DNA of 12,356 bases from an uncultured Blautia sp. (GCA_900543715.1 UQSX01000086.1:1-12356); one strand, 5' to 3'; counted from the stretch's first letter, positions 1-5,242 are shown. Numbers and translations: made by a program. Notes: generated by a model from the letters alone, not told the origin.

Positions 1-2
1 GA

Positions 3-332
3 GCTGCAAGGTATTACTGGGAAGATAAAGAATATATGATTGTACCGGCGGCAAAATGTGAAGAACTGATGCGGGAAGGGAGGCTCCTGCATCACTGTGT
101 AGGCGCCAGTTTAAGTTATATGGAAAAGATGGCAGCAGGAGAGACCTGGATCCTATTCCTGCGAAGAAAAGATTCCTTGGAAGACCCCTATTACACCATT
201 GAGATAGACATGAAGACCGATGCGATCCTCCAGTGGTATTCCGAATATGACCGGAAGCCGGATAGGGGGAAGATACAAAAAGTTTTGGAAAGGTTTAAAA
301 AGAGCCTGAACAAAGAAAAGGTAACAGCGTAA
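3..332 (+). CDS. PcfJ-like protein, C-terminal part (5' end outside window)
   Basis: The reading frame is open from the window edge, so the start lies upstream; about 109 residues are visible. The ATG at 36 is internal and has no good Shine-Dalgarno site. The segment has the pattern I associate with the C-terminus of PcfJ-like proteins of Firmicutes mobile elements and phages: LLHHCVG, then Y..KMAAGETWILFLRR, then a YYTIEI strand and an ILQWYSEYDRKP ending (the usual form is a Q-x-x-G-x-x-N-like close). The molecular role of this family is not established; PcfJ was named from a conjugative plasmid. It is the first visible gene of an operon, with 10 bases to the next gene, whose Shine-Dalgarno site (AAGGAG, 331-336) overlaps this stop. 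Family assignment is from pattern recognition and fairly sure; function unknown. Confidence 0.75.
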   Translation, partial: AARYYWEDKEYMIVPAAKCEELMREGRLLHHCVGASLSYMEKMAAGETWILFLRRKDSLEDPYYTIEIDMKTDAILQWYSEYDRKPDRGKIQKVLERFKKSLNKEKVTA

Positions 333-342
333 GGAGAAAGAG

Positions 343-1590
343 ATGGATTATGTGCAGATGACACTCGATGACTGGGTGGAAATGAAAAGGAAACTGCGGA
401 AGGAGCTGCAGGGAGTAAAACAGAGCTTTGTCCGGATCGGCTATGCGCTCCGGAAGATTGATGATCAGGAACTCTACAAACAGGACGGATATAAGAGCAT
501 AGCAGAATTTGCAAAAGAGGAGTATGGCCTGGAGCCCTCTACTACAAGCCGCTTTATGAGCATCAACCGGGAGTATTCCGTAGACGGATATTCCGAAACC
601 CTACGCCCTGAATTTGCCGACCTGGGAAGGAGCCAGCTGGAGGAAATGCTGAAACTTCCAGAAGGAGACCGGACAATGATCCAGCCGGAGACCTCCAGGG
701 AGGACATCCGGGAACTGAAACGGTTCAATAAGACAGAGCCGGCAGCAGGTGTGGCAGATGATATACACCAGCTGGTAGAAAAGTTCTACCATGACAACCC
801 GGAGATCCTTAATGCGGTGTTCAGTGAGCCAGAATATGATGAGCAGACCATCAAACACTTTGCAGAGATTGTCAACCCGGGAGGAAACCGCTCCTACAAG
901 AAAGGCCTCTATTTCTTGATGATGTATGAGAATCGGGTGGCAGTTAAGAAATTTGGAGCTGGCCCACAGAATCTGACCTGGTGGGAGTTCTGGCAGATCA
1001 CACGGAACATTTTCGGAGAAGCGGCAGCGGGTTCCAAGACATGGCAGAATTATTTTGGAGGAGAAGAGAAAAAAGAAGAGCCTGAAGCCGATATCACAGA
1101 AGAAAATAATCATAAGCAATCTGAAACCGATGAAACACGTTCAGAGGCACAAATGGAGAAACCTGCGGATCAGAAAGAGGATAGCGGATCAGAAGAAATC
1201 AGCGGGCAGATGGAAAACCAGGACTACCCTGAGCTCCTACCGGAAGAGAATAGCGAATCAGTGCAGCAGGAAAGCATTGCGCCGGCGCAAATGCCTGTAA
1301 AAGATGTTGAGAAAGAGATGCCTGATGAGCCATCGGGGGAAACAAAAGAAACAGCAAAATCCAGTTTTGCGGCTATGAACCAGCCGGAAATCATAGAGAA
1401 ACCTTTTGGCAGTCGGAAAGACTATATGGATTCCCTGACTGCATATGGGATGGCAGATTATATGGCGGGAGAATATAGACGCCAAAATCTGAAAGCCAGC
1501 CTCCTATCCAACCCTTCGGATTTGGAAAAATGGCTGTTAGAAAAAGTAGACATCAAAGGGTACCCAATAGAAGACCCAAGGGAGGCATGA
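343..1590 (+). CDS. Phage protein with putative HTH N-terminal domain and acidic linker
   Basis: A 415-residue protein starting at an ATG 6 bases after AAGGAG. Residues 1-48 are a charged helical lead. Residues 50-75 (YKSIAEFAKEEYGLEPSTTS, then RFMSIN) look like a helix-turn-helix of the kind found in DUF3102-like phage proteins, followed by SQLEEMLKLPE (97-107). A second globular part spans about 140-240 and is rich in aromatics (LTWWEFWQ, 211-218). Residues 241-345 are a low-complexity, Glu/Gln/Ser-rich linker. A small C-terminal domain (355-402) includes YGMADYMAGEY and ends WLLEKVD. I infer a DNA-binding accessory or regulatory role, but no enzyme motif is visible. The stop overlaps the next start (ATGATGG), so the genes are probably translationally coupled. 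The gene is certainly real; its function is uncertain. Confidence 0.8.
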   Translation: MDYVQMTLDDWVEMKRKLRKELQGVKQSFVRIGYALRKIDDQELYKQDGYKSIAEFAKEEYGLEPSTTSRFMSINREYSVDGYSETLRPEFADLGRSQLEEMLKLPEGDRTMIQPETSREDIRELKRFNKTEPAAGVADDIHQLVEKFYHDNPEILNAVFSEPEYDEQTIKHFAEIVNPGGNRSYKKGLYFLMMYENRVAVKKFGAGPQNLTWWEFWQITRNIFGEAAAGSKTWQNYFGGEEKKEEPEADITEENNHKQSETDETRSEAQMEKPADQKEDSGSEEISGQMENQDYPELLPEENSESVQQESIAPAQMPVKDVEKEMPDEPSGETKETAKSSFAAMNQPEIIEKPFGSRKDYMDSLTAYGMADYMAGEYRRQNLKASLLSNPSDLEKWLLEKVDIKGYPIEDPREA

Positions 1591-1793
1591 TGGATAAAAA
1601 TAAGCTGATCCCCGGCCGGAAATACCTACACAGAAAAACACATATGATAGATAACAGGATAATAAAAGCGCAGCGGTGGCTGAAATGCGAAGAAGTCACA
1701 GAGGATGGAGCTGTATTCTCCAGATACTTTGAAGGGGAAATACCATTGAGCAACCAGGAAATCGAAGAGGAGTTGATAGAAGAATGGAAATAG
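1590..1793 (+). CDS. Small hypothetical phage protein (67 aa)
   Basis: I place the start at the second of two adjacent ATGs (1587 and 1590), because 1590 leaves 4 bases after GGAGG (1581-1585) and 1587 only one. The protein begins MDKNKLIPGRKYLHRK and ends in an acidic helix (IEEELIEEWK). It is small, with a basic N-terminal half and acidic C-terminal end, and lacks membrane segments and cysteine motifs beyond a single Cys. It is coupled by overlap to both neighbours, and its last 10 bases overlap the following membrane-protein gene. I do not recognise a family. Its place among small accessory genes upstream of the late regulator fits a phage middle operon. Confidence 0.7.
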   Translation: MDKNKLIPGRKYLHRKTHMIDNRIIKAQRWLKCEEVTEDGAVFSRYFEGEIPLSNQEIEEELIEEWK

Positions 1794-1918
1794 TGCTTAT
1801 AGCAGTGTTTTTTGGTCTGCTGTGCTGGGCCCTGTGTGCCGTTACACCCAGAGATCAAAAGGAAGATGAGGAACAGGAGAGATATATAGAAGAACAGAAA
1901 AGGAGACATGAAAAATGA
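1784..1918 (+). CDS. 44-aa single-span membrane protein
   Basis: This short gene starts at an ATG inside the end of the previous gene, 11 bases after AGAGGAG (1766-1772), and stops at TGA 1916-1918, which overlaps the next gene's ATG (ATGA). The protein starts MEIVLIAVFFGLLCWALCAV: one hydrophobic segment at about residues 3-20 with two cysteines. It continues with a highly charged tail (about 24 residues, Glu/Gln/Arg/Lys-rich, likely helical) that should lie in the cytoplasm. Perfect overlap with both neighbours and the clean membrane-anchor architecture argue that it is real. Possible roles (membrane anchor, small regulator of a host membrane process) are guesses; no family is recognised. 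Confidence 0.6.
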   Translation: MEIVLIAVFFGLLCWALCAVTPRDQKEDEEQERYIEEQKRRHEK

Positions 1919-2100
1919 ATTGCGAAGAATGGATAGAAATTAAAGGCAAAGAAGAACTGCCAGATGAAGACGGCTTATATCTTGTAAAAGTAGAGGATAT
2001 TAAAGGCCAGCACCACCTGGGAGCAATTTACAAAGATAATGGCTGGGCATCTTATGCAGGACCATGCGGTCAGATCGTTGCCTGGAGGAGACCGAAATGA
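1915..2100 (+). CDS. Small phage protein, DUF551-like
   Basis: A 61-residue protein starting at an ATG that overlaps the upstream stop (ATGA), with AAAAGGAGA at 1897-1905 as Shine-Dalgarno. The pattern WIEIKGKEELPDEDGLYLV near the N-terminus and VAWRRP at the C-terminus resembles DUF551-type phage proteins (consensus roughly W-I-x-V-x-x-x-LP, G-x-Y-L-V, then a closing H/A-W-x-x-x-P). These are small, probably beta-rich proteins of unknown role, found often in phage middle regions. The stop again overlaps the next start as ATGA. Family assignment is from memory of the motif and moderately sure; no function can be stated. Confidence 0.65.
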   Translation: MNCEEWIEIKGKEELPDEDGLYLVKVEDIKGQHHLGAIYKDNGWASYAGPCGQIVAWRRPK

Positions 2101-2462
2101 GAGCGAAAATTCAAAGACCGCCAGTAGGGACAAAGATGTATTTTGTAAGAGAAAATTATTATTACGTCCCTGGGGATCCGGCGCCTAAAATGGAATACTG
2201 CGTATGCGAAGGAGAGATTAAAGAATTCCTTATAGGAGGATTTACAGAGATCTATATGGTAGGCCCCGGGCCAGCTGGGCATGAAAAAGTACAAGTAGCA
2301 ACGATACGCAGATTAGACGAAATAGGAGAACGAGTATTCTATACAGCAAAAGAGGCTGCCTTTCTGGCCAAAAAGAAAACAGAAAAATGCGAAAGCATAT
2401 GGGGCTGGATGATGGACGGCTCTATGAGAAGGACCTGGGAGAAGTATCTGGAAGAAGACTAA
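2097..2462 (+). CDS. Hypothetical phage protein (121 aa)
   Basis: I choose the ATG at 2097, which overlaps the previous stop (ATGA) and lies 6 bases after GGAGGAG (2084-2090), rather than the upstream in-frame ATG at 2064. The N-terminal two thirds look beta-rich (KMYFVRENYYYV, EYCVCEGEIKEFLIG). Near residue 82 comes GERVFYTAKEAAFLAKKK, the 'F-x-T-x-E-E-A' pattern often seen near the end of small phage hypothetical proteins. The C-terminus is Trp-rich (IWGWMMDG, TWEKYLEED). There is no catalytic motif. It sits between two small genes in the same operon. Real gene, unknown function. Confidence 0.7.
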   Translation: MRAKIQRPPVGTKMYFVRENYYYVPGDPAPKMEYCVCEGEIKEFLIGGFTEIYMVGPGPAGHEKVQVATIRRLDEIGERVFYTAKEAAFLAKKKTEKCESIWGWMMDGSMRRTWEKYLEED

Positions 2463-2491
2463 ACAAGCATTTAGTGAAGGAAGTGATATAG

Positions 2492-2743
2492 ATGGAAAAT
2501 AGATGCGTCTTCTGCGGAGCTATAATCCCAGAAGGAAGACAAGTATGTAGAAACTGCGAGGAGAAAATTATGAATAAAGAAGGATACCCAGACCCAACAG
2601 CAGAAAGGGCAGTACATAATGCCAGCAGGATGCCAAAACATATCCGGAGCATCTACAAAATGCTCAATGCGGCAGCAGGAGTCTCCGGCCTGGAAATCAT
2701 AGGCCTACGTGACAAAGAGACAGGAAGAGAATACAGGAGGTGA
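2492..2743 (+). CDS. Small zinc-ribbon protein
   Basis: An 83-residue protein with ATG after GAAGGAAGTGAT (2476-2487). Four cysteines in two CxxC pairs (C5/C8 and C19/C22, in CVFCG and CRNCE) form a compact zinc ribbon at the N-terminus. After it comes YPDPTAERAVHN, a 'Y-x-DPTA-x-x-A' motif that I associate with small Firmicutes phage proteins encoded next to sigma-like late regulators, then a helical segment and a basic end. It probably binds nucleic acid or a protein partner. The very end of the gene carries the next gene's Shine-Dalgarno site, and its stop TGA lies inside that site, so the two are likely expressed together. Specific function unknown. Confidence 0.7.
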   Translation: MENRCVFCGAIIPEGRQVCRNCEEKIMNKEGYPDPTAERAVHNASRMPKHIRSIYKMLNAAAGVSGLEIIGLRDKETGREYRR

Positions 2744-2744
2744 T
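2735..2744 (+). promoter_or_regulatory. Near-ideal Shine-Dalgarno site that sets the regulator's start
   Basis: AGGAGGTGAT is a full match to the 16S rRNA 3' end. It lies 4 bases before the ATG at 2749, counted from the end of the 10-base match, or 8 bases counted from the AGGAGG core. An in-frame GTG at 2740 sits inside this site and so cannot be the start it serves. Confidence 0.8.
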
Positions 2745-2748
2745 CCTG

Positions 2749-3222
2749 ATGGAGTTAAAAGAGGCCCTGGTCCAGTATTGTGAACTCAGGGAAGAAATCA
2801 AAGATCTTAGAGAAAGGATAGAAAGAGATGAGATAAGACTACGAAGGATAGAGGAAGAAGGCGTGGTATCTGATACGGTCCGAGGTACCAGGAAGGATGG
2901 CACCATAGGACCGATCAAGATCACCGGATTCCCTGTCCCGGAATACAGCAAGGTAAAAATAATGCTGAAGAAAAGAATAGCAAAGCTCCGGATTAAAGAG
3001 GAAGAACTTCAGGAGGCGGTGAGCCGTGTAGATGATTTTATAGAAAGGATCCCTAAAAGTGATCTGAGAATGATGTTCCGCATGTATTACATAGATGATA
3101 TGACATGGGCCAGGGTTGCAATCAACATGAATTATCGTTTCCCGAATAGAAGAATCAAATACACAGAGGAGAGCTGCCGGAAGCGCCATGACAGATATTT
3201 AGAAAAAGAAGAAATTTTTTAA
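2749..3222 (+). CDS. Sigma-70 region 4-like phage late-transcription regulator (DUF1492/ArpU/RinA type)
   Basis: A 157-residue protein beginning MELKEALVQY. Residues 1-37 and 66-100 are strongly charged helices likely to form coiled coils, separated by a segment with GTRKDGTIGPIKITGFPVPE (46-65). The C-terminus (101-157) reads PKSDLRMMFRMYYIDDMTWA and then a second helix ending ESCRKRHDRYLEK. This is the layout of a sigma region 4 helix-turn-helix, as in the DUF1492 proteins of Firmicutes phages. Such proteins are encoded at the end of the middle operon, just before the packaging genes, and are thought to activate late transcription, as ArpU, RinA and LtrC families do. The position here, directly before promoter-like repeats and the terminase region, fits that. 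Family call fairly sure; activator role inferred. Confidence 0.75.
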   Translation: MELKEALVQYCELREEIKDLRERIERDEIRLRRIEEEGVVSDTVRGTRKDGTIGPIKITGFPVPEYSKVKIMLKKRIAKLRIKEEELQEAVSRVDDFIERIPKSDLRMMFRMYYIDDMTWARVAINMNYRFPNRRIKYTEESCRKRHDRYLEKEEIF

Positions 3223-3223
3223 A

Positions 3224-3258
3224 ATGTCCGGTCATGTCCGCTTATCATGTGGTAGTAT
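3224..3258 (+). promoter_or_regulatory. Candidate late promoter with two phased TGTCCG repeats
   Basis: ATGTCCG occurs twice with a 10-base period (3224-3230 and 3234-3240), one helical turn apart, starting two bases after the regulator gene's stop codon. Twelve bases after the second copy is TAGTAT (3253-3258), a possible -10. There is no ordinary TTGACA -35 at the expected distance, so an activator-dependent promoter is plausible, with the repeats as binding site. The pairing of regulator and site is inferred. Confidence 0.4.
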
Positions 3259-3554
3259 TTAAACTGGCAGAAGAAACGAAATGCATAAAGTTTTTCTCCT
3301 CCGGAAAGTTGTATGGCAGCAGGGTGTCACAGCTCTGCTGTTGTATCAGGCTCAGACGGTGGCCCGTAGGCCGCAAAGATTGTGGATTCCTAAAAAGACC
3401 GTCGGATCTCTTTTCTTAATTTTACGGTTAACGTACTGCGCCGGCAGATGGCAGTCTACTTCATGGTTATGTTACTGCCTTATCAAAAGCAGGACAAGAA
3501 GTCCTGGAAACCACCACACAATCGGCATTACGGCGCATGTGGATTGTGAATGTT

Positions 3555-3626
3555 CGGAATAGCTTATACCTAGAAGCGGACAAAGAACTAGCTGCTTTGT
3601 TCCAGGTTCAACCCCTGGTGTTCCGA
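3555..3626 (+). tRNA. tRNA-like fold, non-canonical (possible tRNA relic or tRNA-like domain)
   Basis: The T arm is perfect: CCAGG-TTCAACC-CCTGG (3602-3618), with the universal TTC-A loop. It is followed at once by TGTTCCG (3619-3625), which pairs over 7 bases (one G-U) with CGGAATA (3555-3561), giving an acceptor stem, and A3626 as discriminator. The total of 72 bases is normal for a tRNA without CCA. The inside is abnormal: GCTT/AAGC (3562-3565, 3574-3577) leaves no linker after the acceptor, the loop lacks the D-loop GG, and the anticodon-like stem ACAAAG/CTTTGT (3580-3585, 3595-3600) closes a 9-base loop. No CCA is encoded. No amino acid can be assigned. Probably a tRNA relic or a tRNA mimic. 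Confidence 0.35.
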
Positions 3627-3663
3627 TTCTCCCTATGCGGAGATACTCCCCAATACATTTTTG

Positions 3664-3692
3664 AAACACCCTGTAGAAATACGGGGTGTTTT
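3664..3692 (+). terminator. Strong intrinsic terminator
   Basis: AAACACCCTGT (3664-3674) pairs with ACGGGGTGTTT (3681-3691) over 11 bases with one T-G pair and a 6-base loop, followed by a T-rich stretch. It would end a transcript coming from the upstream regulator/leader region and separates it from the membrane-protein gene. Confidence 0.8.
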
Positions 3693-3738
3693 GTTGTATT
3701 ATAAGAAAAGAAGATTTTTTATGAAGGGAGAAGCTATA

Positions 3739-4221
3739 ATGACAGAAGAAATGAAAATAGGCTTAACATGTTTAATAACATTTTGTATTATGCTTGTAAT
3801 TGTTATAAATATATATTTGGCTGTTGGAAGGAAAATCAAACCAGGTTTTAAGGAAGTGCTTGGAGCTGCCTTAAAGTTTGCTTTATCTACTAGTATAACA
3901 ATAATTACTTGCGGAAGTACAGTGGAAAATTGGTTTCTTAAAGGTGAAACATACTTGGGAATGTATGTGTACTTTTTGACATTTTTAGTAGCATTGATAA
4001 GTGCAAGAGATACTTATAAAACTTATGTACAAAAACAAAATATATATAAAGGGAAATGTCAGGGAAAGAGAATAGTAATATGCCCTAAATGTGGCCGTGA
4101 AATAAAAGTAGCGGAGAAAAGTGGTGATAATGTAAGCACTCAAAAAATATGGAATGATATGGATATATATATATGCAAAAGATGTGGATATGCGGAATTT
4201 TTCAAAAAAAATAATATGTAA
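3739..4221 (+). CDS. A+T-rich membrane protein with C-terminal zinc ribbon (probable moron)
   Basis: I start at the ATG at 3739, 8 bases after AAGGGAG (3724-3730); an in-frame ATG at 3721 lies upstream of that site. The 160-residue protein has three hydrophobic segments (about 8-29, 41-59 and 72-88). It then has a basic, soluble tail with two CxxC pairs, ICPKCGR (114-120) and ICKRCGY (145-151), about 28 residues apart, a likely zinc ribbon facing the cytoplasm. Base composition is visibly more A+T-rich than in the flanking genes. Intrinsic terminators lie on both sides (3664-3692, 4361-4388). These traits fit a moron: a separately transcribed cargo gene inserted in a phage late region. It could alter the host envelope or exclude other phages, but that is inference. 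I recognise no family. Confidence 0.75.
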   Translation: MTEEMKIGLTCLITFCIMLVIVINIYLAVGRKIKPGFKEVLGAALKFALSTSITIITCGSTVENWFLKGETYLGMYVYFLTFLVALISARDTYKTYVQKQNIYKGKCQGKRIVICPKCGREIKVAEKSGDNVSTQKIWNDMDIYICKRCGYAEFFKKNNM

Positions 4222-4271
4222 ATGATTGGTCAAATTAAAATCCACATGTTTGTTTTTATACGTATATTAAA

Positions 4272-4297
4272 ACGATATGAATTTTAAAAGATATCGT
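4272..4297. repeat. Inverted repeat downstream of the membrane-protein gene
   Basis: ACGATAT (4272-4278) and ATATCGT (4291-4297) are perfect 7-base arms around a 12-base A+T-rich centre. A second small hairpin (GGCAA 4304-4308 with TTGCC 4315-4319) follows. They may be an operator or part of the 3' untranslated RNA ahead of the terminator. Apart from these and the terminator, I see nothing in 4222-4422. Confidence 0.35.
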
Positions 4298-4360
4298 AAG
4301 GAAGGCAAAAACGCTTGCCCCTGAAACTATAGAAATTTGAATTAATAGATTACTATACAG

Positions 4361-4388
4361 AGGCACCCAACTCGGGTGCCTTTCTTTT
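4361..4388 (+). terminator. Strong intrinsic terminator before the packaging module
   Basis: AGGCACCC (4361-4368) pairs perfectly with GGGTGCCT (4374-4381) around AACTC, followed by TTCTTTT. It should end the membrane-protein transcript and insulates it from the packaging genes. The late operon would therefore need a promoter after this point, or read-through. Confidence 0.85.
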
Positions 4389-4566
4389 ACCCAAAACGAA
4401 ACGAATGAGAGGTGGGTGATGTGTGAATGAAGACGTAAGGCAGCAGGCCGAGGCGGATTATATGTCCGGTATGAAATACAAAGAAATCGCCGAAAAGTAT
4501 GGAGTCACCATAAATACTGTAAAGTCCTGGAAGACCAGATACCAATGGTCCCGGGATGATAAAAAG

Positions 4567-4612
4567 GTGTGCACACAAAAAAGAAAAAAGTGTGCACACA
4601 AAAACAAAGAGA
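4567..4612 (+). repeat. Imperfect 23-base tandem repeat containing a palindrome
   Basis: GTGTGCACACAAAAA occurs at 4567 and again at 4590, in units of 23 bases. Each unit begins with the 10-base palindrome GTGTGCACAC. Read in the appropriate frame, each copy encodes VCTQK. The encoded period is 8 codons (24 bases) but the DNA period is 23, so one base is missing and the frame changes here. Confidence 0.75.
4584..4590 (+). other. In-frame A_AAA_AAG slippery heptamer at the frame junction
   Basis: In the frame set by the GTG start, codons read AGA AAA AAG, so the heptamer is correctly phased (X_XXY_YYZ) for -1 slippage. A -1 shift here continues directly into the conserved small-terminase sequence (next codon GTG at 4590). 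A 6-base stem (GACAGC/GCTGTC) lies well downstream, farther than usual stimulators. Confidence 0.5.
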
Positions 4613-4811
4613 AAAAGGCGGACAGCCTGGAAACAGAAATGCTGTCGGACACGGCGGCACCGGCCCGCCTGGAAATAAAAACGCAGAGAAGTATGGATTC
4701 TTCTCTAAGTATCTCCCTGAGGAAACCAGGGAGATTTTTTCTGTCATTTCTGAGGCGGATCCACTGGATCTTCTTTGGCATCAGATCAAGATTACTTGTG
4801 TTGCAATTAGC

Positions 4812-4857
4812 TGGGTATATAAGCAGACTATCCTGGGTTCAAATCCCAGAGGCCCAC
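4812..4857 (+). other. tRNA T-arm/acceptor-like remnant inside the terminase relic
   Basis: CTGGG-TTCAAAT-CCCAG (4833-4849) is a perfect tRNA T arm with consensus loop. It is followed by AGGCCCA (4850-4856), which pairs in 6 of 7 positions (one G-U, one A-G mismatch) with TGGGTAT (4812-4818). Only 14 bases separate the two, so D and anticodon arms are absent. It reads through as coding in the -1 frame. It may be a leftover of a tRNA gene at a recombination junction. Confidence 0.4.
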
Positions 4858-4879
4858 TTATTGAACAAGGAGTTATTGC

Positions 4880-5209
4880 ATGACAGAAAAAGAAATTAAG
4901 CGATTCTACAATTCAAAAGAGTGGAAACGAAAACGGGAGAAGATTCTACAACGAGATAACTTTGAATGCCAAGATTGTCGGAGGAGGCTCCGGGAAGCCG
5001 CAGAAAAAGGGATCAAATTATTCGGCAGCCAGGCTAGGATCAGAAGAGCAGAAGAGGTCCATCACATAAAAGAACTTAAAGATTTTCCTAGTCTGTCACT
5101 GAATGACGATAATTTAATAAGTCTTTGTGTGCAATGCCATAACCAAAGACATGGAAGAGCACCAAAACAATTTAAAAAGAAGAAAGCTTTGACAGAAGAA
5201 AAATGGTAG
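4880..5209 (+). CDS. HNH endonuclease (packaging-associated)
   Basis: A 109-residue protein; ATG lies 7 bases after AAGGAG (4867-4872) and overlaps the stop of the recoded terminase relic. It has the standard small phage HNH layout: [20 protein letters not shown] (9-28), zinc-binding C30/C33 (ECQDC), the catalytic HH pair (VHHI, 60-63), an Asn in NDDNLISLC (75-83), and C83/C86 with H87 and H91 (CVQCHNQRH). Phage HNH proteins encoded next to the small and large terminases of HK97-type phages bind the terminase and are needed for cutting at cos sites during packaging, as in HK97 gp74. The location directly before the putative cos region and P27 TerS agrees. Confident family call; the role is inferred from context. 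Confidence 0.93.
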   Translation: MTEKEIKRFYNSKEWKRKREKILQRDNFECQDCRRRLREAAEKGIKLFGSQARIRRAEEVHHIKELKDFPSLSLNDDNLISLCVQCHNQRHGRAPKQFKKKKALTEEKW

Positions 5210-5242
5210 AGAAATATTTTGATCGTCTGGATAAAAAACATA

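Larger units (their letters stand above)
3259..3692 (+). ncRNA. Gene-poor, hairpin-rich region; candidate structured RNA
   Basis: Some 430 bases between the regulator and the next gene lack a reading frame with a supported start. Visible stems are: 3317-3322 with 3335-3340 (CAGCAG/CTGCTG); 3355-3360 with 3398-3403 (GACGGT/ACCGTC) enclosing GGCC-CGTA-GGCC (3361-3372); 3490-3495 with 3501-3506 (CAGGAC/GTCCTG, 5-base loop); 3517-3523 with 3542-3548 (CACAATC/GATTGTG); a tRNA-like fold (3555-3626); and the terminator. A promoter-like element precedes it. Together these suggest one noncoding transcript. Large ornate phage RNAs (ROOL, GOLLD) are known from Firmicutes phages near tRNA genes, but I cannot assign this to either. 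The alternative is a decayed coding gene, because one frame is open from 3432 to 3704. Confidence 0.35.
4423..4883 (+). pseudogene. Small terminase subunit of a second family, -1 frameshifted and 3'-truncated
   Basis: The start is GTG at 4423, preceded by AGGTGGGTGAT (4409-4419). The first 56 codons give a helix-turn-helix ([20 protein letters not shown], residues 19-38), typical of small terminases that recognise packaging sites. The family continues only in the -1 frame, from 4590: [14 protein letters not shown], then [19 protein letters not shown], then [12 protein letters not shown]. This sequence pattern is diagnostic for the YqaS-like TerS group. Joining the frames at the A_AAA_AAG heptamer (4584-4590) gives 153 residues, ending at TGA 4881-4883, which overlaps the HNH start as ATGA. 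Unshifted, the frame runs to 4899 as nonsense. Homologues are, as I recall, clearly longer; here the oligomerisation/TerL-binding C-terminus is missing after about residue 125. A P27 TerS is present downstream, so this copy is probably a relic, unless recoding makes a short DNA-binding protein. Confidence 0.75.

Noticed and set aside
2064..2096. Earlier start for the 121-residue protein
   Set aside because: ATG 2064 lies deep in the previous gene without a ribosome site, while ATG 2097 has GGAGGAG at 6 bases and an ATGA overlap.
3281..3562. 93-codon ORF in the gene-poor region
   Set aside because: No Shine-Dalgarno site, odd composition (many Cys, Trp, Arg and Leu), and no family resemblance. 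It overlaps strong RNA hairpins. The 61-codon ORF at 3234-3419 was rejected for the same reasons.
3555..3626. Pyrrolysine-type (amber-reading) tRNA
   Set aside because: The 6-bp anticodon-like stem, tight linkers and a CTA triplet in the loop recall tRNA-Pyl. But the loop has 9 bases, CTA is not centred or preceded by T33, and the loop that would be the D-loop is 8 bases, where tRNA-Pyl has 5. No anticodon can be assigned.
4577..4583. First AAAAAAG copy as a frameshift site
   Set aside because: It is out of phase (codons CAA AAA AGA), so simultaneous -1 slippage on it would not be favoured; only the second copy at 4584-4590 is phased.
4792..4821. Promoter (TTACTT ... TATATA) ahead of HNH
   Set aside because: The -35 match is poor, the sequence lies within the terminase relic and T-arm-like remnant, and neighbouring genes show read-through spacing. 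Not strong enough to annotate.
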